A DNA stretch of 64,000 nucleotides. Source: Phocoena phocoena. Its lineage: Eukaryota > Chordata > Mammalia > Artiodactyla > Phocoenidae. Positions 47,558-59,400 of the stretch are shown piece by piece. Position 1 is the first letter of the stretch. Each line of letters opens with the position of its first letter. The DNA lies in contig NC_089230.1 in the NCBI RefSeq assembly GCF_963924675.1, forward strand, positions 3,411,001 through 3,475,000, written 5' to 3'. The translations under genes were made by a program, and so were the position numbers. The notes under the pieces were generated by a model, which saw nothing but the letters and a program-made list of their open reading frames with translations, searched no databases and was not told where the DNA came from.

Positions 47558-49867
47558 AAGGTGTGGTCAGAGAGGAATTTTGTCATACGGGAGCGAGAAC
47601 AATTTTTCAATCCATGATTTATGACCTCCAACCCATATAGAGGAGTATTTGGGTGCAAATTAATTATTTATTCTAATTTAACAAGTAAGCTTGAAGGAAT
47701 AATAAGCAGTGGGTTTACTGTAATTTTATGTCTATAGTTTTATTAGCTGTATAACCCGGATGACAACGTAGTTTGTGATGTGTAGTATTTTGAGATATAA
47801 ATCATCATGTAAAGGTACTATCATTTTTTTATAGAGAACCATTTAACGTATAAGCCGAGTTGAGAATAGTAAATAAACATTTGTTTTGGACATTCAAAAT
47901 ATAAGTGTTTATTACATTGACAGAATTAATTTTTACTTAGCAAGTATGAGCTTTCCCAAATATTTAAAATTTGTTTTAAAGTGATTTTAAAATAAATTAC
48001 AGTTTTTTAAAAAATTAATGTTTAGGTAGTTTTTATAAGTCAGTTTATGTCTGCCGGAGACTCTCAGTCCTGGTTTGAGTGACGTGACTGAGCTGCATCC
48101 GGGTGGTTGAGTGTATCTCTCTGCCTCTCAGATCTTGTGTTTAAGAGTTGCGAACATTGGCGAACACTTGAAAACAGTTTAAATCTCATTCCCAACCCCC
48201 AAATGACTGTTTTAATGGAGCTAGTATAAGAGTTACATGTACATTTTCTAACAAATTGCTTTTTCTTTAACTCTTCTAAGTGGAATATAACAGAATCATT
48301 CTTCTGGAACTGTAACTTTGACATACATTTGTGTAAGTAGGAGGAGAGGTGGTCGTCATATAGCTAGAGAGCCCTTTTAAAAGAACTCTCTTTCTCTTAA
48401 GGTTGAGTTTGAGGGCAGAAACTTTCATTATAACTAACGTATCACGTTGGACTGTTTTTTTTTTTGTTGTTGTTAATAAGTGGCTAAAACCTGCTTAGCT
48501 CACAGCTGTAACTTATACCCTCACAGTTATACACCTTCTTTCCCCCCAGGTTCGCACAGTAACGGTGGAAGTGCCAGACACTGTAAACTGATAAGATAAG
48601 CAGCACATGGTCCACTGCCATGAGCCAGGGGTCCCTGCTGGGCTGGCTGACGCACACAGCCCTCCCCTGATGTCAGACAGCTGATAAGTAGCGCCTTGGC
48701 TCCTTTCCCGCATTTTGTGCCAGAGGGAGAAAAGGCTCTTTGTCTGAAAAATCAGTTCTATTGAAGTTTTTTTTTTTTGTTTTTTTTTTTAACATGTTAT
48801 TGCTTTGCTTGACTGTAGGCCAGATTCCTGTCTGTTTAAACCATTTAATATTATTTCTGAGTTGTTTGGCAGAAATGTTGGTCAGCAAAAATATGTTTAA
48901 CTCATTATGCATGATTCTGTGATATATTTGTTACCACTTACAAGGCGTCGCATTTGTTTTTTTATTTTTTTGTGAAAAGATAAGTGTGGCAAATTAGATG
49001 ATACCTGGGTATCACCCCAGGTATCTTAATAAATCTATGAGGAGGGGGAAAAAAAACAAGTATTGACTAGGATCAGTTCAGCAGCCCTTAACATCTGACA
49101 GGCCATTCATCTCAACACACTTATTGGTGTTTATACTGAAATAGGAGAAATCTTAGTTTCATGGGATTGAACCGTTAAAACTGGTGATAATCTACTGGTG
49201 TGTACACCAGACATATTCTCTCTCCTGATTAAAAACATCCAGATATCAGACCACACTCTCGAGCCAAATTATCATCACAGTGATAAGGTCTGAGCTTTAT
49301 ATTATCCGGTAAATGTCTGCTTGACTATATTAATGGCTCATTATGAAATCCTTGAGAATAAAGAGAGGTTCAAATCTGTAATTTTATGACTGCCTTGTTA
49401 AAAAAGGGGAGCCCAAGGTGCCTACAGCAAATTGAACGGATGGTCTGCAAACCTAAACATCCTAGCACATTTTATATCAAAATTATTAATTATTAATTCA
49501 GAGATCAGCTCAGGTTAGTGAAATTCAGATTTTTTCATTATCATCTAGATTTTCTATTTCAGAATACACGCTTTTGAATAAAGTTAGCGTGAGAACTCTA
49601 GATTACATTGGTAAGCACGTACATCCAATTGGAATAATGGAGAAGGGTAAAATATGTTGAAAATGAAAAAGCTGTGAAGAATGACAGTTTAATGTCTATG
49701 TTTTTGTCACTCAGGAAGCTGAAGAAAAGTGTTTTGGGAATGTATAAATACCACTGAATTCCTAAAGTTTTATTTTGAAGCTGTGATATTCTACTAAGGC
49801 CACTTTTCTGATGACGTAGTGTTGTGTCTTCTGCTAATTAATACATAAACTAATGTTTTATATGTAT
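47558..49867. other. Repeat-poor unique block with GATA motifs and hairpins
   Basis: This is about 2.3 kb without a recognised mobile element. Motifs seen are TGATAAGATAAG at 48589-48600, CAGCTGATAAG at 48678-48688 (E-box joined to GATA), a perfect 10-bp-arm hairpin at 49000-49025, and TTATCA...TGATAA at 49269-49286. No coding exon is supported. This is a candidate for conserved regulatory DNA, by motif only. Confidence 0.4.
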
Positions 49868-50075
49868 GTGCTAGCAGTAGCTAACAATTTCTGAGCACAA
49901 TTTTAAAACATTTTCATCTCATATCCTCACTCAATCCTTAAAACAATCCTATGAGGTATAGATACTATTTTTGTCTCCATTTTACAGATGAGGAAATTGA
50001 GGCACAAAAAGGCTAAATAACTTGTCAGTAACTCAGTAAGTGGGAGAGCTCAGAGAAGGACGCTGATAGTCTTTC
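49868..50075 (+). repeat. MIR-type SINE
   Basis: Complete MIR order: agctaacaatttctgagcac, then cctatgaggtatagatact, then ccattttacagatgaggaaa, then aactcagtaagtgggagagc. It is well preserved. Confidence 0.88.
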
Positions 50076-50244
50076 TTTAACACACAGATTAAACGGTGTC
50101 ACAGTGACCAGAAAAATAATGCACCTTTCCTTTGGCTGCCAACTTAACTATCATTATAAGTGATTAAGTATTGAGGAAGGGAACTGGAGCTTTAGAGATA
50201 ATAGGTGACATTTATGAAACTTTCAAGAAAACAGATATGTTTGC

Positions 50245-50325
50245 ATTGGGTTGGCCAAAAAATTCATTCAGGTTTTTCCGCAAGATGTTACAGAAAAACC
50301 CGAACCAACTTTGGGCCAACCCAAT
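50245..50325 (+). mobile_element. Mariner-derived palindromic MITE
   Basis: An 81-bp near-palindrome: it opens attgggttggccaaaaaatt and closes tttgggccaacccaat, with inverted internal arms ggtttttccgcaag and acagaaaaaccc. A TATT follows the right end, in keeping with TA-target insertion. Short mariner-derived palindromes beginning TTGGGTTGGCCAAAAAGTTC are widespread in cetartiodactyls. It encodes no transposase and needs one in trans. Confidence 0.85.
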
Positions 50326-50721
50326 ATTTAAATTTTTCTCTAATATAAATGAACACAGTTCTCTTACTTCTGTGCAGCAAGTTTAAATTAGTGTGCAGAA
50401 CTTAGATGTTTATATTCCTAATTGTGGCATTTCTTAGTCACCAGGGAGAAACTGGGTCATTAATTATTATTATTACTTTTTAATTTCTTAAATTATTTTT
50501 TAATCATTTTTAAAATTGAAGTGTAGTTAATTTACAATGTTGTGTTAGTTTCAGGTGTACAGCAAAGTGATTCGATTATACATATACATGTATCCACTCT
50601 TTTTTAGATTCGTTTCCCATAAAAGATTGTGACTTACTTCACTTAGTGTGATAATGTTTAGGTCCATCCATGTTGCTGCAAATGGCATTCTTTCTGTCTT
50701 TTGTTATGGCTAATATTCCAT

Positions 50722-50763
50722 TGTGTGTGTGTGTGTGTGTGTGTGTCTGTGTGTGTGTGTGTG
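50722..50763 (+). repeat. (TG)n microsatellite within L1
   Basis: The repeat is tgtgtg with one tctg interruption. It occupies the place where related L1 copies read tgtatatatgt, so it grew from L1 sequence. Confidence 0.93.
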
Positions 50764-51046
50764 CACGCACACATACATACCACATCTTCTTTATCTGTTC
50801 ATCTGTTGATGGACACTTAGGTTGTTGTAAATAGTGTTTCTATGAACATTGGGGTGCATGTATCTTTTCTAATTAAAATTTTCTCAGGGTATATGCCCAG
50901 GAGTGGGATTGCAGGATCACACGGTAGCTCTGCTTTTAGTTTTGAAGGAACCTCCGTATTGTTCTCCATAGTGGCTGCCTCAATTTACATTCCCACAAAC
51001 AGTGCAGGAGGGTTCCTTTTTCTCCACATCCTCTCCAGCATTTATT

Positions 51047-51258
51047 TATTTATTATTATTACTTTTTGTGGTACGTGGGCCTCTCACTGTTGTGGCCTCT
51101 CCTGTTGCAGAGCACAGGCTCTGGACGCGCAGGCTCAGCGGCCATGGCTCACGGGCCTAGCCACTCCACGGCATGTGGGATCTTCCTGGACTAGGGCACG
51201 AACCCATGTCCCCTGCATCGGCAGGCGAACTCTCAACCACTGCGCCACCAGGGAAGCC
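51047..51258 (-). mobile_element. CHR-type SINE nested in L1, reverse orientation
   Basis: The plus strand runs from (tta)n/T tail and gtggtacgtgggcctctcac to cgccaccagggaagcc. The target-site duplication ctccagcatttatt is identical at 51033-51046 and 51259-51272. It therefore inserted after the L1. Confidence 0.94.
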
Positions 51259-51460
51259 CTCCAGCATTTATTATTTGTAGACATTTTAATGATAGCCATT
51301 CTTACTGGTGTGAGGTGATAGCTCATTGTACTTTTGATTTGCATTTCTCTAATTATTAGCAATATTAAGCATCTTTCTATGTGCCTGTTGGCCATCTGCA
51401 TGTCTTCTTTGGAGAAATGTCTGTTTAGATCTTCTGCCCATTCTTTGATTGGGTTGCTTG

Positions 51461-51464
<4 letters not shown>

Positions 51465-51528
<64 letters not shown>

Positions 51529-51536
51529 ATATATAA
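51465..51536 (+). repeat. (TA)n microsatellite within L1
   Basis: About 35 TA units with one tta interruption, at a place where the sister L1 reads tttttttgttattg. The Ile-Tyr repeat frame crossing it is an artefact. Confidence 0.95.
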
Positions 51537-52130
51537 AATAAGCTGTATGAGCAGTTTGTATATTTTGGAAATTAATCCCTTGTCAGTAGCATCATCTGCA
51601 AATAGTTTCTCTCAGTCTGTAGGTTGTCTTTTCATTTTGTTTATGGTTTCCTTTGCTGTGCAAAAGCTTTTACGTTTCATTATGTCCCATTTGTTTATTT
51701 TTGTTTTTATTTCCCTTACACTAGGAGACAAGTCCAAAAAAAATGTTGCTGCGATTTATGTCAAAGGGTGTTCTGCCTATGTTTTCCTCTAGGAGTTTTA
51801 CAGTATCCAGTCTTACATTTAGGTTTTTAACCCTTTTTGAGTTAATTTTTATATATGGTGTTAGAGAATGTTCTAATTTATTTTATATGTAGCTGTCCAG
51901 TTTTCCCAGCACCACTTATTGAAGAGACTGTTTTTCTCCATTGTATATTCTTGCCTCCTTTGTTGTGGATTAATTGACCATAGGTGTGTGGGTTTATCTC
52001 TGGGCTGTCTATCCCATTACATTTATCTATAAGTCTGTATTTGTGCCAGTACCATACTGTTTTGATTACTGTAGCTTTTTAGTGTAGTCTGAAGTCAGGG
52101 AGCATGATTCCTTCAACTTTGTTTTGGCCT

Positions 52131-53930
52131 TACTTTCCCTCAGAGATAACATTATCCACAGCAGTGATATTGACTCTTAAACATAGGAAGTTTTTAATAT
52201 CTCAGTGCCAATTATAAATAGTGTGTGATTTCTTGTTCCATTCTATTGGCAGGACTTGATTCCTTAGATTTCCCAACATAATTTCATGGCATGTGCTGTT
52301 TCAGTATATTCATATTTATCAGCAAAAAGCTAGTAGAATAAACAAAGAAGGTAACCTGCTTGCTAGGTGGGCAAGGCAGAGGGCTTAGTTCCCACAGACT
52401 CAGGTTGTTAGCTTGGTGGCTAACAAACAGCCTGGGTCATGACATGCACAGCTTTTCCTGCCCCGGTGGATTCAGTGTCGTATGGGTATGTTTTAGATGG
52501 GATCAAAATAATGGAATTGCTAGAAGTGAAGGGAACATCTCATTATGATAGTGATTTCATTCATTTATTCCTTCAATTCTAAGACATTTACCAAATGACT
52601 ATGATGTGAAAATGAGTTGAATTCTTTATTTGTGGATTCTGCATTTGCAAATTTGCCTCCTCACTAAAATTTATTTGTCGCTCCAAAATCAGTACTCACA
52701 GTGCTTTCATGTTACTCATGGGCATGTGTACACATAGAGCAGTGGAAGATATGAGTCATCCTACACACACGTTCCCAGCTGAGGTCAAACAGTGCCATAC
52801 TGTACCTTACTGTTTCAGCTCTCACCCTGTAAACAAAAGTCCTTTCCGTGGTATATTTAGTGCCACGTTTTCCCCATTTTTGTGCTTTTTATTGGTGGCT
52901 TCACTGGTAAAAATGGCTTCCGACTAGAGCACTGAAGTGCTGTTAGGCTTCTTAGACACAAGCCGGCTGTGATGGGCCTTATTATGGAGAAAATACAGGT
53001 GTCAGATAAGCTGCATTCAGGAATGAGTTATAGTGCTGTTGGCTGTAAGTTCAATGTTAACTAATCAACAGTATATGCTAAATGAGGTATACTTATTATA
53101 TATTTAAGGTATCTTTAAATAGAAACACACATAAAAAAACAAGGCTATATATTGATCGGTTGGTGAAAATGTTGTGACAGAAGTTTATAGGAACCAAACC
53201 CTCTATTTCTCCAAGGGCAGTGTCTCAGTATTCACTAATTTAGTGTTTGCTTTGGATTTATAGAATATAACTACTGGTACTAACAAGAGTCAACAGTAGT
53301 TACAGGCTCTGGGAATAAGAAGATAAATAAGTTATAGTTTCTGTCTTCAAAGATCATGCTAGTGGTGGAGAGGGCCTTAAGTTAAAGTTTAGAAAACTGA
53401 TGTACCGAAGATCCCATATAGCATAGGTCTTTTCAGCAAAGACTTTGAAGACTTTTGGGGGATACGATGCTAGTTTATTAACTTTATTAAAGGGAATTGA
53501 GTTACTCCTGTTTTAAAATTAAGTAGTACTTGAGCATATTGGTTTTGACTTGGAAAACATTTCTCTTAAAATATAATTTTTTGATACTAAAATAATGAAT
53601 AATAAATAATGAATTAATAAAGTAAAATAATGATTGCTGTAATTTCAAATATGTATTGTTTGCAAGTGTATAGTAAATCACATTATTATATGCATTGCGT
53701 TAGTTCTTAGTCGGAACCCTCCCACTTATCTTGATTGTTCTCCTAGTGAATGCAACTAAATGTAAGCATTAGGAAGACTGTAGTTATGCATTTGCATGGC
53801 TCAGATATCAGATCAGATTAATAGTCTTTTTTTGCATGTTTATTATTGGACACAATATTTATGCAGTTATTAGAAAGATTCCTTCTGCCTTTAAAAACAG
53901 TTTTAGAAATAAGATTGTCAGAAAGGAGAA
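52131..53930. other. Unique DNA, nothing recognised
   Basis: No gene or repeat was recognised. Short frames at 52360-52927 have no domain. Confidence 0.45.
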
Positions 53931-53965
53931 TGTATTGGTTTGCGAGGGCTGCCATAAGGACATCG
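53931..53965 (-). repeat. Short MLT1-like LTR remnant
   Basis: Only tgtattggtttgcgagggct, then gccataa, remains, the reverse end of an MLT1-like LTR. Confidence 0.45.
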
Positions 53966-54165
53966 GTCACATTGGATTATCCATCTGTCCGTCTACATTT
54001 TATTACTTTCCATTGTTTTTCAGCATGTAAAATGCAGTTCTGAGTTAGTGACTGTCCATTTTATTTCTTGAACCAAACTGCCTCTGAGAATACTCTCCCG
54101 ATGGCACTTCTCTCTGCTCTATTTAACATTAATTCTGTAAGGAAATGTGGGCCAAAAAATATGAA
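53966..54165. other. Unique DNA
   Basis: Nothing recognised. Confidence 0.4.
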
Positions 54166-54175
54166 ACCAATAGTA

Positions 54176-54408
54176 AAGCAATTATACTCCAATAAAGATG
54201 TTAAGAAAAAGAAATAGATAACAAGCAAGGAACTACCGTATAGCACAGGGAACTCTACTCAATACTCTGTAATGACCTATATGGGAAAAGAATCTAAGAA
54301 AGAGTGGATATATGTGTATGTATAACTGATTCTCTTTGCTGTACAGCAGAAACTGACTCAACATTGTAAATCACCTGTACTCCAATAGAAATGAATTAAA
54401 AAAAAAAG
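54176..54408 (+). mobile_element. L1 3' UTR fragment with short TSD
   Basis: It starts inside an L1 3' end (gcaattatactccaataaag), then repeats a second 3' UTR stretch (gtatagcacagggaactcta, then gtacagcagaaactgactca), and ends in about 9 A residues. The flank accaatagta occurs at 54166-54175 and 54409-54418. The doubled 3' end suggests either a chimeric insertion or a rearranged copy. Confidence 0.8.
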
Positions 54409-54418
54409 ACCAATAGTA

Positions 54419-55009
54419 TCTCCAGGGACGAGTCGGCATCAGCAATAAAGATTGCCCACAAACGAGTGCAGTTTCTTTCAGCTCTTAGAAGAAAACTACT
54501 TGCACTTGTGTTTCAAGTTTGTGCTTCCAGCTTGGCAAGTCTAACTGTACCCTTTCTTTCATGGGGCACCACTATAGTAGGAAACAAGGTTTTGGTAAGA
54601 GACTGCAAATTTGCCTCCCTTTATGCAGATGTGTTCTTTTCCATAAAACAGTTAGTAAGCATAAACCATATGCAGAGCGAGCCAACCTTTTAACAGAGAT
54701 TTGCAGATTTGATTTGGTATTTAAGGTAAACGTAGACGTTGGATTCTTTTGTAAAGCAAAGGAACCTTTTGTGAAGCACATAATAACTCATCCTTTTAGG
54801 AAATTTAGATGTTTTACACCCTGGATTTACTAAAGGTTGTGCATGATATGTGTGTGTAGGTTTTCTAAAGATCCTTCACTCTGTAAGGTAAACCCAGATA
54901 TTGTTTGACTGAAGGCATAAATCTGAAAAAGAAGGTGGGGCAAGGTAGCATAGGTGATGTTACACAGTGCTGACGGTTTACTTTTTTTAAGAAAATGCAA
55001 TGATCATAA
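54419..55009. other. Unique DNA, nothing recognised
   Basis: No gene or repeat was recognised. Overlapping frames at 54466-54833 on both strands have no domain. Confidence 0.45.
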
Positions 55010-55152
55010 AACCGCATAAGGCAGGTGTTACTACTTCTATCAGACAGAAGATAAAACTGAGGCCCAGGGAGATTAAATAATTTATCCAAAGTCACACAGT
55101 TAACCAATGTTAGAGCCACTTTTGGGGTCCATGTCTGCCTGACTCCAAATCC
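55010..55152 (+). repeat. MIR-type SINE fragment
   Basis: Contains ataaaactgaggcccaggga, then gattaaataatttatccaaa, then gtcacacagttaaccaat, in MIR order. Confidence 0.75.
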
Positions 55153-55283
55153 TTACTTTTTCGCTAATCAATCATTGGTGTTTTATTTTTACTGCTCCTG
55201 GGAACAAAAGCCAGGACATGTGAACTGGAACATAGAGCCAAGCTACTGTACAGAGCAGTGGCTCTGGGGGGCTGCAGGAGAGC

Positions 55284-55632
55284 ATGGTGGGTTGAATGGT
55301 CCCTCCCCCCGACCCCCACAGAACCTGTGAATGTTACCTTATTTGGAAAAAGAGTCTTGCAGATGGAACTAAACTAAGGATCTTGAGATGTGTTCATCCT
55401 GGATTACTTGGATGGGCACTGAATCCAATGACAAGTGTCTTTACAGGAGAGACGGGGAGGGAGATCACACAGCCAAAGAGGAAGAGGGAGCCTGCCCAGG
55501 AGGCCTCAGGCCAGAGTGAGGTCCGCCCGCCCCGCCCTGCCCCCAGAACTGTGAGAAAATGAATTTCTGTTGCTTTAAGTCACCCGGTTTGGTTTGTGGT
55601 GATTTGTTATAGTAGCCACAGAAAACTAATGC
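55284..55632 (+). mobile_element. MLT1-type LTR, plus orientation
   Basis: It opens tggtgggttgaatggtccct, passes ttacctta-ttggaaaaagag and gatcttgagatgtgttcatc, and near the end has agaactgtgagaaaatgaat, then cagaaaactaatgca. It is an old solo LTR of MaLR type. The GC-rich part at 55500-55545 is unusual for the family. Confidence 0.82.
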
Positions 55633-55669
55633 AAAGAGTAATCTCTTATTCTGAAACACCCCTGAGATG

Positions 55670-55880
55670 GGTGTGAAAGCCTGGCTTGAGTCTCCACTCT
55701 GCTAATGGTCAGTCGGTCGTGTATTCTTGGGCAGATTACTTACCCTTGTTTCCGGTTTTGCATCATAAAAGGGGATGAGAATAATAGCCCTAGCTCCCTC
55801 AAGCCTTTTGTTAGAATCACACGAGACAATGTACTAGGTGATCTATAAAGGTTTAAAGAAATTATGATGATGTACATCAC
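55670..55880 (-). repeat. MIR-type SINE, reverse orientation
   Basis: The plus strand reads gggcagattacttacccttg, then gcatcataaaaggggatgag, then aataatagccctagctccct, all reverse MIR landmarks. Confidence 0.65.
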
Positions 55881-56040
55881 TTTATAGAAATCAAAAACGT
55901 TATTTGTCTTACATGTTAATCACTTAAAAATAGTAATGTCAAAATCAATTTTTAAGTAGGTTGGCAAAGTTGGAGCATGTCTTTTGAATACTAATACACT
56001 CTAAGAACACTCTTGCAAGAGAAGAAAACACAATAAATTT

Positions 56041-56411
56041 TTTTTAACATCTTTATTGGGGTATAATTGCTTTACAATGGTGTGTTAGTTTCTGCTTTAT
56101 AACAAAGTGAATCAGTTGTACATATACATATGTTCCCATATCTCTTCCCTCTTGCGTCTCCCTCCCTCCCACCCTCCCTATCCCACCCCTCCAGGCTGTC
56201 ACAAAGCACCGAGCCAATATCCCTGTGCCATGCGGCTGCTTCCCACTAGCTATCTATCTTACTACGTTTGTTAGTGTGTATATCTCCATGACTCTCTCTC
56301 GCCCTGTCACAGCTCACCCTTCCCCCTCCCCATAACCTCAAGTCCGTTCTCCAGTAGGTCTGCGTCTTTATTCCTGTCTTACCCCTAGGTTCTTCATGAC
56401 ATTTTTTTTTC
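56041..56411 (-). other. 3' UTR and tail of the full-length L1
   Basis: On the minus strand the 3' UTR includes a G-rich block (reverse of ccctccctcccaccctccct at 56159-56178) before the AATAAA at 56052-56057. The tail is short, about 8 T on the plus strand including duplication bases. G-rich tracts in L1 3' UTRs are a known feature of the family. Confidence 0.85.
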
Positions 56412-59400
56412 TTAAATTCCATATATATGTGTTAGCATGCGGTATTTGTCTTTTTCTTTCTGACTTACTTCACTCTGTATGACAGACTCTAGGTCTATCC
56501 ACCTCATTACAAATAGCCCAGTTTCGTTTCTTTTTATGGCTGAGTAATATTCCATTGTATATATGTGCCACATCTTCTTTATCCATTCATCCGATGATGG
56601 GCACTTAGGTTGTTTCCATCTCCGGGCTATTGTAAATAGAGCTGCAATGAACAATTTGGTACATGACTCTTTTTGAATTTTGATTTTCTCAGGGTATATG
56701 ACCAGTAGTGGGATTGCTGGGTCATATGGTAGTTCTATTTGTAGTTTGTTAAGGAACCTCCGTACTGTTCTCCATAGTGGCTGAACCAATTCACATTCCC
56801 ACCAGCAGTGCCAGAGTGTTCCCTTTTCTCCACACCCTCTCCAGCATTTGTTGTTTCTAGATTTTTTGATGATGGCCATTCTGACTGGTGTGAGATGATA
56901 TCTCATTGTAGTTTTGATTTGCATTTCTCTTATGATTAATGATGTTGAGCATTCTTTCATGTGTTTGTTGGCATTCTGTATATCTTCTTTGCAGAAATGT
57001 CTATTTAGGTCTTCTGTCCATTTTTGGATTGGGTTGTTTGTTTTTTTGTTATTGAGCTGCATGAGCTGCTTGTAAATTTTGGAGATTAATCCTTTGTCAG
57101 TTGCTTCATTTGCAAATATTTTCTCCCATTCTGAGGGTTGTCTTTTGGTATTGTTTATGGTTTCCTTTGCTGTGCAAAAGCTTTGAAGTTTCATTAGGTC
57201 CCATTTGTTTATTTTTGTTTTTATTTCCATTACTCTAGGAGGTGGGTCAGAAAGGATCTTGCTGTGATTTATGTCATAGAGTGTTCTGCCTATGTTTTCC
57301 TCTAAGAGTTTGATAGATTCTGGCCTTACATTTAGGTCTTTAATCCATTTTGAGCTTATTTTTGTGTATGGTGTTAGGGAGTGATCTAATCTCATACTTT
57401 TACATGTACCTGTCCAGTTTTCCCAGCACCACTTATTGAAGAGGCTGTCCTTTCTCCACTGTACATTCCTGCCACCTTTATCAAAGATAAGGTGTCCATA
57501 TGTGCATGGGTTTATCTCTGGGCTTTCTATACTGTTCCATTGATCTATCTTTCTGTTTTTGTGCCAGTACCATACTGTCTTGATTACTGTAGCTTTGTAG
57601 TATAGTCTGAAGTCAGGGAGCCTGATTCCTCCAGCTCCTTTTTTCGTTCTCAAGATTGCTTTGGCTATTCGGGGACTTTTGTGTTTCCATACAAATCGCG
57701 AAATTTTTTGTTCTAGTTCTGTGAAAAATGCCAGTGGTAGTTTGATAGGGATTGCATTGAATCTATAGATTGCTTTGGGTAGTAGAGTCATTTTCACAAT
57801 GTTGATTCTTCCAATCCAAGAACATGGTATATCTCTCCATCTATTTGTATCATCTTTAATTTCTTTCATCAGTGTCTTATAGTTTTCTGCATACAGGTCT
57901 TTTGTCTCCTTAGGTAGGTTTATTCCTAGATATTTTATTCTTTTTGTTGCAATGGTAAATGGGAGTGTTTTCTTGATTTCACTTTCAGATTTTTCATCAT
58001 TAGTATATAGGAATGCCAGAGATTTCTGTGCATTAATTTTGTACCCTGCTACTTTACCAAATTCATTGATTAGCTCTAGTAGTTTTCTGGTAGCATCTTT
58101 AGGATTCTCTATGTATACTATCATGTCATCTGCAAACACTGACACCTTATTTCTTTTCTGATTTGGATTCCTTTTATTTCCTTTTCTTCTCTGATTGCTG
58201 TGGCTAAAACTTCCAAAACTATGTTGAATAAGAGTGGTGAGAGTGGGCAACCTTGTCTTGTTCCTGATCTTAGTGGAAATGTTTTCAGTTTTTCACCATT
58301 GAGGATGATGTTTGCTGTGGGCTTGTCATATATGGCCTTTATTATGTTGAGGTAAGTTCCCTCTATGCCTACTTTCTGCAGGGTTTTTATCATAAATGGG
58401 TGTTGAATTTTGTCAAAAGCTTTATCTGCATCTATTGAGATGATCATATGGTTTTTCTCCTTCAATTTGTTAATATGGTTTATCACATTGATAGATTTGC
58501 GTATATTGAAGAATCCTTGCATTCCTGGAATAAACCCCACTTGATCATGGTGTATGATCCTTTTAATGTGCTGTTGGATTCTGTTTGCTAGTATTTTGTT
58601 GAGGATTTTTGCATCTATGTTCATCAGTGATATTGGCCTGTAGTTTTCTTTCTTTGTGACATCCTTGTCTGGTTTTGGTATCAAGGTGATGGTGGCCTCG
58701 TAGAAGGAATTTGGGAGTATTCCTCCCTCTGCTATATTTTGGAAGAGTTTGAGAAGGACAGGTGTTAGCTCTTCTCTAAACGTTTGATAGAATTCACCTG
58801 TGAAGCCATCTGGTCCTGGGCTTTTGTTTGTTGGAAGATTTTTAATCACAGTTTCAATTTCAGTGCTTGTGATTGCTCTGTTCATATTTTCTATTTCTTC
58901 CTGATTCAGTCTTGGCAGGTTGTGCATTTCTAAGAATTTGTCCATTTCTTCCAGATTGTCCATTTTATTGGCATAGAGTTGCTTGTAGTAATCTCTCATG
59001 ATCCTTTTTATTTCTGCAGTGTCAGTTGTTATTTGTCCTTTTTCATTTCTAATTCTATTGATTTGAGTCTTCTCCCTTTTTTTGTTGATGAGTCTGGCTA
59101 GTGGTTTATCTATTTTGTTTATCTTCTCAAAGAACCAGGTTTTAGTTTTATTGATCTTTGCTATCGTTTCCTTCATTTCTTTTTCATTTATTTCTGATCT
59201 GATTTTTATGATTTCTTTCCTTCTGCTAGCTTTGGGGATTTTTTGTTCTTCTTTCTCTAATTGCTTTAGGTGCAAGGTTAGGTTGTTTATTCGAGATGTT
59301 TCCTGTTTCTTAGGGTAGGATTGTATTGCTATAAACTTCCCCCTTAGAACTGCTTTTGCTGCATCCCATAGCTTTTGGGTCGTTGTGTCTCCATTGTCAT

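Larger units (their letters stand above)
50500..52130 (-). mobile_element. L1 LINE, 5' truncated, minus strand, interrupted
   Basis: Read on the minus strand this is the end of ORF2 ([20 protein letters not shown] near 51300-51370) plus the 3' UTR. Homology to the other L1s ends near 52120 at ttccttcaactttg. It contains a SINE (51047-51258), a TG microsatellite (50722-50763) and a TA microsatellite (51465-51536), both microsatellites lying within L1-derived sequence. The frame is destroyed. Confidence 0.85.

Noticed and set aside
51334..51792. 152-codon plus-strand frame with Ile-Tyr repeats
   Set aside because: It is the antisense of L1 ORF2 with a TA microsatellite inside.
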